A stretch of DNA of 64,000 bases from CAZCTC01 sp964501335. Lineage in GTDB: Bacteria > Chloroflexota > Anaerolineae > B4-G1 > SLSP01. This document shows positions 59,529 through 64,000 of the stretch, piece after piece. The notes under the pieces were generated by a model. The model was given only the letters and a program-made list of their open reading frames with translations. It was not told where the DNA came from and did not search any database. The position numbers and the translations under genes are program-made. The DNA lies in the NCBI GenBank assembly GCA_964501335.1, contig CAZCTC010000031.1:19703-83702 (forward strand). Direction: 5' to 3'. Positions within the stretch are counted from its first letter, which is position 1. The number at the start of each line of letters is the position of its first letter.

Positions 59529-61916
59529 TTAGATTTCCGGGCGAGGGACCGGGCCGGAAACTGCGCGGCGCTCGGATCGGGATCGGGGTCCCCGATAGAA
59601 ATGGCGAGAGGTTTTGGGTGCTGTTTCTGGAAGGGTAAACTGATCGATCAGTTGTTGGAGGGTGTGGGCCATGGCGGTTAAAGATTGGGCGGCGGTCATG
59701 ACCTCCTGGCTTTGGGCATTAACTTCTTCGATGGTAGCGGCTACCTCTTCGGTGGATGCGCTGTTTTCTTCGGCAATTCCGGCGATCGTTTCGATGTTTT
59801 GGGTGATTTCAGTGGCGTTGGCACTCATCTGTTCCGTGGAGGCGGAATTTTCCTCGACCACGGTAGAGACGGTTTCCATCATGCCGACGAGTTGAAGCGA
59901 AAGGGTATCCATCTTTTGGGTGGCTGCGGCGATTGATTCGGTCTGGTGATGGACTTCTGTGACGGCGTTGAGAATTTGGGAGAGGGCCTGGGCGGCTCTC
60001 CCGGCCCGGGTCACGCCGAGGGTGACTTCGGTGGAGCTTTCATCCATGGCCTGAGCTGCCTGGGCGGCGGTTTTCTGGACGCCCCGTACCAGCATGGCGA
60101 TTTCTTTGGTGGCTTCGGCGGATTTTTCGGCCAGTTCCCGGACGGCGGTGGCCACAACGGCGAAGCCTTTGCCGTGTTCGCCGGCATGGGCGGCTTCAAT
60201 GGCGGCGTTGAGGGCCAGCAGATTGGTCTGGGAGGCGATATCTTCGATGGTTTCGATAATAGCACCGATCTGTTCCGAGTGTTTTTCCATTTCGCGGACT
60301 TTTTGGGCGGAGAGATCGACCCGGGTGCGGATGTTTTCGATGCCCTGGATGGTTTCCGTGACGATTTCGGCGCCGGCGCGCGCGGTTTGGGCGGTTTGGG
60401 TGGAGGTGTGGACGCCGATGCCGGCGCTGTTGGCGATCTCCTGAATGGCCTGGGAGATCTGCATGGTCATGGTGACCGACTTGTTAATGGCGATGGCCTG
60501 ATCCTGCGCGCCTTTGGCGATTCCCTGGATCGTGCCGTTGAACTCATTGATGGAGGCTGCGACTTCGGTTACATTTTCGGCCTGTTGGGAAGTTCCCTGG
60601 GCGACCTGTTGCAGCGTCGAGGAGACCTGGCTGGTGGCAAGGTTGGCCTGATCGGCGGCGGCCATCAGTTGTTGGGCGGCCGAGCTGACATTTTGGGCAT
60701 TTTCGTTGATCTGCTGGATCAGATGTCTTAAATGAGAGGTCATACGACGGAAGGCTTCGGCGAGCTGGCCGATCTCGTCGGCGGAATTCAGGGGAATTTC
60801 GTGGCGGAGATCTCCTTCCGCGACCGTTTGAGCCAGTCGGGTCATTTGCTGGATAGGGTTGGTGATCAGCTGGGCCGCGAACCAGAGCGCCGTCAGGGCC
60901 AGGGCGGTCAATGCCAGGCTCAACCCGACCATGATGGTGGTGGCGGCAGCTGCTTCCCGGGTGATAGTGGACTCGGGAATGGTCACATAGGCGGTCCAGT
61001 GGGTGCCGGTTTTGCCGAATTCGACGGGGATGAAGAGCTGGAGCTGGCCGTTGCTGAGGGTGGAGCTGTAGGTGCCCTGATCGAATTGGGTCAGATAGCC
61101 GTTGGTTTGCCATTCAGGGTGAATGGTAGGAGAGATAGGGGAGAGGACCGATGCTCCAATCCATTCTTTATGGCCGGTGGCGGCCGCGATGGTGTGATCA
61201 TTGGCGACCAGCATGACTTTGCCCTCGCCGTTGTAAATTTGCACCTGGTCGGCCCATTTTTGCAGAAAGGTCAGCGGCATATCCACGCCGGCGACCCCGT
61301 AGAAGTGGCCGGTGTCGGTCATGGGGACCATCAGGGAGGTCATTGAAATGGGCTCTCCCTGAACTTCATAATTAAGAGGTGGAATAATAGATTCTCTTAG
61401 CGTCTGTTGGGGAATGAGATACCAGGTAGCGGTAGCGGCTTCTTCATCTTTCAGGGCCTGGAGTTCAATGTTGCCACTGCTGCGGGTCCAATAGGGGGCA
61501 AAGCGGCCGCTGACGGTGTTGCCGGTTTCATGTTTGCCGGCATAGAGCGCGTCCAGACCGTCGAGGTTGGGTTCCCAGAAAACGTCGCTGCCGACGAGCT
61601 GTTCGTTGCGGATCAGGATCTCTTTCAACATCAGGTTGACCTGGGAGCGGGAAATTTGCATTCCCTGGGTTTTCATGGCGACCAGACTTTCGGCCAGGGT
61701 GCGGGCGATGCTGAGGGAGTCGTCGATTTTGGCTTCGATTTCGCCGATCTGTTGTTCCGTTTCAGAGCGAGCGAGGTTTTTGGCCTCGTTGATTTTGGAT
61801 TGATAGAGGGTGGTACTGGCATAAGCGATAATTCCCGCCGCGGTCACCAGCAGGCAAAGTCCGGCCCACAACATGATCCTTATCCGGATCGAGCGAATTT
61901 TGACCCAGTTGTTCAT
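59529..61916 (-). CDS. Methyl-accepting chemotaxis protein with one HAMP unit
   Basis: 795 residues. TM1 (about 12-32), double-Cache-like sensor (about 35-325; contains VFWEPNLDGLDALYAG, GVAGVDMPLTFLQKW and VMLVANDHTIAAATGH, as in small-molecule-binding Cache domains), TM2 (about 330-352), one HAMP (TNPIQQMTRLAQTVAEGDL), and the signalling domain with IASQTNLLALNAAIEAAHAGE. Its signalling half is closely similar to that of the receptor at 56623, so the pair arose by duplication, but the sensors differ. Start ATG 61916 follows AAAGGA. It ends in a basic tail (RGPRSRSERRAV). Confidence 0.94.
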   Translation of the reverse strand: MNNWVKIRSIRIRIMLWAGLCLLVTAAGIIAYASTTLYQSKINEAKNLARSETEQQIGEIEAKIDDSLSIARTLAESLVAMKTQGMQISRSQVNLMLKEILIRNEQLVGSDVFWEPNLDGLDALYAGKHETGNTVSGRFAPYWTRSSGNIELQALKDEEAATATWYLIPQQTLRESIIPPLNYEVQGEPISMTSLMVPMTDTGHFYGVAGVDMPLTFLQKWADQVQIYNGEGKVMLVANDHTIAAATGHKEWIGASVLSPISPTIHPEWQTNGYLTQFDQGTYSSTLSNGQLQLFIPVEFGKTGTHWTAYVTIPESTITREAAAATTIMVGLSLALTALALTALWFAAQLITNPIQQMTRLAQTVAEGDLRHEIPLNSADEIGQLAEAFRRMTSHLRHLIQQINENAQNVSSAAQQLMAAADQANLATSQVSSTLQQVAQGTSQQAENVTEVAASINEFNGTIQGIAKGAQDQAIAINKSVTMTMQISQAIQEIANSAGIGVHTSTQTAQTARAGAEIVTETIQGIENIRTRVDLSAQKVREMEKHSEQIGAIIETIEDIASQTNLLALNAAIEAAHAGEHGKGFAVVATAVRELAEKSAEATKEIAMLVRGVQKTAAQAAQAMDESSTEVTLGVTRAGRAAQALSQILNAVTEVHHQTESIAAATQKMDTLSLQLVGMMETVSTVVEENSASTEQMSANATEITQNIETIAGIAEENSASTEEVAATIEEVNAQSQEVMTAAQSLTAMAHTLQQLIDQFTLPETAPKTSRHFYRGPRSRSERRAVSGPVPRPEI

Positions 61917-62024
61917 TGTAAAATCCTTTGCTGGGAGAACAATCTAATTCTATGCAACTTTGCCGATGCCGATTTGATATTGTCGTTGTTATCCTGAACT
62001 ATGTACTGAGGAAAGATAAAATAT

Positions 62025-62033
62025 AGTATAGCA
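62025..62033 (-). promoter_or_regulatory. Putative extended -10 promoter of the second MCP gene (TGCTATACT)
   Basis: On the minus strand TG-C-TATACT, about 110 bases before ATG 61916; a weak -35 TGGCTA lies 17 bases upstream. Distance and motif match those at the other receptor gene. Confidence 0.5.
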
Positions 62034-62070
62034 TATCTATGAATTTTTAGCCAGAATCAAACTTGAATTA

Positions 62071-62320
62071 GTAGACAGCAGCAAGTAGACAGTAGACAGC
62101 GGGGGCAGACGTAAAACGTAAACTGTTGGGGGGGGGCTCTGGAAAAGGCCAAAGAAAGTAGCCGGCAGCAAGTGGAGAGTAGATAGCTTGTGTTGCTCTG
62201 GAAGAGGCCATGTTTTGGTGCGCCTTCTGAGGCGCACCAAAACATAAACAAAAAAACTCTCTCTGTTTATCCTGCGCGGCGCATGTGAGGGGGAAAGTAA
62301 CAGGTGCGGGACGCTCAAAG
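62071..62320 (+). repeat. Composite element with GTAGACAG modules and GGTGCGCC stem
   Basis: In the 507-base gap 61917-62423. GTAGACAGCAGCAAGTAGAC... at 62071-62100 and a degenerate copy at 62158-62187; GGCTCTGGAAAAGGCC at 62135; hairpin 62210-62245 (16-bp arms, loop TCTG); AAACAAAAAAACTCTCTC; GCGCGGCGCATG; GTGCGGGACGCTCAAAGG. Same order as at 13941-14178. Confidence 0.88.
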
Positions 62321-62328
62321 GGAGAAGA

Positions 62329-62432
62329 GATTTCACCACAGAGTCACAGAGAAGAGGAAGAGAGGAGGTTTTCTCTAATTTCTTCTCTGTGTCCTCTGTG
62401 AAGGGTCTTTTCTGGGGGTATTTTCAGGGCAG
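62329..62432 (+). repeat. ACCACAGAG inverted module and TATTTTCAGGGCAG module
   Basis: TTTCACCACAGAGTCACAGAG faces TTCTCTGTGTCCTCTGTG, an imperfect inverted repeat like that at 41663. TATTTTCAGGGCAG at 62419-62432 overlaps the last codons of the beta-lactamase-like gene on the minus strand. Confidence 0.7.
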
Positions 62433-63272
62433 CAGCTGCAATTCTTTCAAAATGCTGCGGGTAATAGATTCCCGGGCCGCGCCGAAATCGGGGCCGGGGG
62501 TGGCGCTCTCATAGTTGTTGGCAAAGAAATAGACATTGTCGGCTGTTTCCAGGTAACCGACATACCAGCCGATCTGGGGGGGAACCCGGGTCACCCAGCC
62601 GGTTTTGGCGCGGAGCGTGTAATTATCTGTCTGTTCGATGATCAGGATCTCTTTGACGATGTCCATGGTGCGTTGAGAGAAGGGGAGATCGTTTTGATAG
62701 AGGCGCTTGAGAAAAGCGATTTGTTCGTCGGGGGAGATGCGCAGCCCGCCTTCCAGCCAGAAGGTGTCCTGTTGGCCGGAGATATCGCCGTTGCCGTAGC
62801 CGACGGCATTCAGGGCCGTTTGCATGCGGTCATGGCCGACCTGCCGGGCCAGTTCCTGGTAGTACCAGACCACGCTTTCTTTCATGGCGCTGCGGAGGGT
62901 ATGATCTTTATTCCAGGATTCGATGGGGGAGGCCGTGCCGTCCCAGGGGATGACATAATCGGCATCGGGAATGACCCCCGTTTCCAGACCGACCAGGGCA
63001 TTCATGATTTTGAAGGTGGAGGCCGGGAGGAAACGTTGGGAGCAGCGATCGGGATTGTAGCGCAGATAGCGATTGTTCTTCAGATCGTAGAGCACAAAAG
63101 TGCCGGTGAGACCGGCTTCGCTGTAGTAGTGTTCCCATTCGGGATAGATTTCAACGGTGGGGCTGGGCATGGCTGTGACGGTTGGTGTCGGCGTGGGGGC
63201 TGCCGTAGGGGCAGCGCAACTTACCAGCAGAAGACAGGCCAGCACAGCGAAGAAAGGGCGCGGAATTTTCAT
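62424..63272 (-). CDS. Class D beta-lactamase (OXA)-like lipoprotein
   Basis: 282 residues. Lipoprotein signal peptide with lipobox LVSC (Cys19), then a Pro/Thr-rich linker (about 22-40), then a domain with every class D landmark: Ser85-T-F-Lys88 (PASTFK), Ser133-V-V, Tyr159-G-Asn161 (YGN), Trp172 in FWLEGGLRIS and Lys223-T-Gly225 (AKTGW). These enzymes hydrolyse beta-lactams through a carbamylated Lys; the same fold occurs in BlaR-type sensors and in enzymes of unknown role. It would be anchored outside the membrane. It starts directly behind the stop of the preceding gene (no gap), so both are one operon. Class assignment is strong; hydrolysis of antibiotics is not shown. Confidence 0.9.
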   Translation of the reverse strand: MKIPRPFFAVLACLLLVSCAAPTAAPTPTPTVTAMPSPTVEIYPEWEHYYSEAGLTGTFVLYDLKNNRYLRYNPDRCSQRFLPASTFKIMNALVGLETGVIPDADYVIPWDGTASPIESWNKDHTLRSAMKESVVWYYQELARQVGHDRMQTALNAVGYGNGDISGQQDTFWLEGGLRISPDEQIAFLKRLYQNDLPFSQRTMDIVKEILIIEQTDNYTLRAKTGWVTRVPPQIGWYVGYLETADNVYFFANNYESATPGPDFGAARESITRSILKELQLLP

Positions 63273-63854
63273 TTAAAGTTCAATCCATTTAATCGATTCG
63301 GGGCCTGGTTCATCCAGGTTTTCGGTTCCGATGAAGAGTTTGGGGGCGACGAAAAGGGTTTGCAATTCGATGAAGTAGCGGATGACGATCTCGAAGCGAG
63401 GCAGATAGGTTTCTTCTTCGATAAAGACCTGATCGGCCCACCAGACGAGTTCCAGATCGATCTTTTTCTTTTCGGCGGGATGGACGACGATATGGAGATC
63501 GAGGTCGAGATCTTCCAGCAGACGGACCGTGTAGTTGATGTTCAGGCCGGCGATTTCGTCCTTTTGCAGCAAGGTCACATGGGCGGATAAGGTTTCCAGG
63601 CCGATGAATTCGGGGCGATCTTCGGTTTCATCTTCTTCGTAGTCTTCGCCTTCGTCATATTCGCCGGAGGGAGCGGAGGAGAGTTTGGAGATCCTCAGGT
63701 TGAGAATGGAAGGCGCCAGTTTGGCGAGGCCGGCGGCCAGGGTGTCGGGCGTCACGTTGGGCAGGTAGGTTTCAGTGGCGGAGCCGTCGAAGTCCGTAAT
63801 CCATGATTTGCACTTTTGCCAGGCGCGGTCGATTCGAGTTTGAATGGGGTCCAT
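63273..63854 (-). CDS. Unknown acidic protein in operon with the class D beta-lactamase-like gene
   Basis: 193 residues, soluble, very acidic in the middle (EYDEGEDYEEDETEDRPEF, about residues 69-87) and beta-rich afterwards (LETLSAHVTLLQKD, LDLDLHIVVHP, IDLELVWWADQVFIEE). I do not recognise the family. The alternating hydrophobic strands suggest a beta-sandwich or START-like fold. Start ATG 63854 has AAGGAAG upstream. Its stop and the next start touch, which implies coupled expression with the lipoprotein. Confidence 0.7.
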   Translation of the reverse strand: MDPIQTRIDRAWQKCKSWITDFDGSATETYLPNVTPDTLAAGLAKLAPSILNLRISKLSSAPSGEYDEGEDYEEDETEDRPEFIGLETLSAHVTLLQKDEIAGLNINYTVRLLEDLDLDLHIVVHPAEKKKIDLELVWWADQVFIEEETYLPRFEIVIRYFIELQTLFVAPKLFIGTENLDEPGPESIKWIEL

Positions 63855-64000
63855 AAGAGTTACTTCCTTTTGTAAAATATTTAAAGAAAATTATTGTTTG
63901 ACGGTTTCTTTGTTGTTCATCGTCATTGGGATGCGCATAAGGTCCTTCTAGCAGCCTGTCGGAGAAATGAGTTCTTTTAACATCGGAAAAAGCCAAAGCG
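63855..64000. other. Noncoding end of the window
   Basis: A/T-rich upstream region of the minus-strand operon. No hairpin or repeat of the families above is seen, and no clear promoter can be fixed; the region may continue outside. Confidence 0.4.

Noticed and set aside
12434..62320. CRISPR array from the repeated hairpins
   Set aside because: Copies are kilobases apart with genes between, without regular spacers and without cas genes.
62424..63272. Acquired resistance cassette
   Set aside because: No integron, attachment site, transposase or unusual base composition surrounds the class D gene; it looks resident.
63772..63996. 74-residue minus-strand frame at the window end
   Set aside because: It overlaps the start of the acidic protein gene in another frame and has no recognisable feature.

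Overview
The window looks like a chromosomal segment of a Chloroflexota bacterium, probably Anaerolineae- or Ardenticatenia-like. This is an inference from gene style, not from a marker gene. The clues are giant cyclase-homology/ATPase/TPR regulators, secreted proteins that end in a hydrophobic YLP-type tail, Pro/Thr-rich lipoprotein linkers, a Bacillus-type chemotaxis set (CheC, CheD) and very repeat-rich intergenic DNA. I saw no rRNA, tRNA, transposase or CRISPR array.

Layout. 1-7.7 kb: two tandem cyclase/AAA/TPR genes sharing a long stretch with no visible difference. 7.8-13.2 kb: a compact locus with a small RiPP-like precursor, a C-x7-C-x2-C radical SAM RiPP maturase, a class I isoprenoid-synthase-like protein, a squalene-cyclase-like protein translationally coupled to it, and a transglutaminase-like protein. 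This is the best candidate for an undescribed system, a possible peptide-terpenoid hybrid pathway. 13.4-25.3 kb: a membrane hydrolase, a nucleotidyltransferase, a STAS/SpoIIE partner-switch pair, a third cyclase/ATPase/TPR regulator, a REC-GAF histidine kinase, an unknown protein and a ferredoxin-type reductase. 25.9-41.5 kb: large exported proteins (a 13-repeat propeller-like protein, a subtilase, a penicillin-binding-protein-like serine hydrolase, and a 2009-residue FG-GAP protein with 21 repeats). 41.8-43 kb: an SMI1/KNR4 protein with an unknown partner. 43.4-49.5 kb: REC-GAF-GAF kinase, FIST sensor protein and hybrid kinase. 49.7-61.9 kb, minus strand: DUF2934-like protein and a chemotaxis cluster transcribed MCP, MCP, cheW, cheA, cheC, cheD, cheY, cheB, cheR. 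62.4-63.9 kb: a class D beta-lactamase-like lipoprotein behind an unknown gene.

Nearly every intergenic gap carries one copy of a dispersed composite element: conserved flanks around a roughly 36-38 bp near-perfect hairpin. The stem sequence differs from copy to copy, but its two arms stay complementary, and the loop is usually TCTG or its complement CAGA. Smaller repeat modules (GTAGACAG, CGCAGAG, GTAGGGGCGA and TATTTTCAGGACAG types) are combined with it in different ways, and some supply the stop codon of the neighbouring gene.

Functionally the window is dominated by signal transduction (three kinases, chemotaxis, cyclase-homology regulators, phosphatase switch) and by envelope or exported proteins, with one specialised-metabolite locus.
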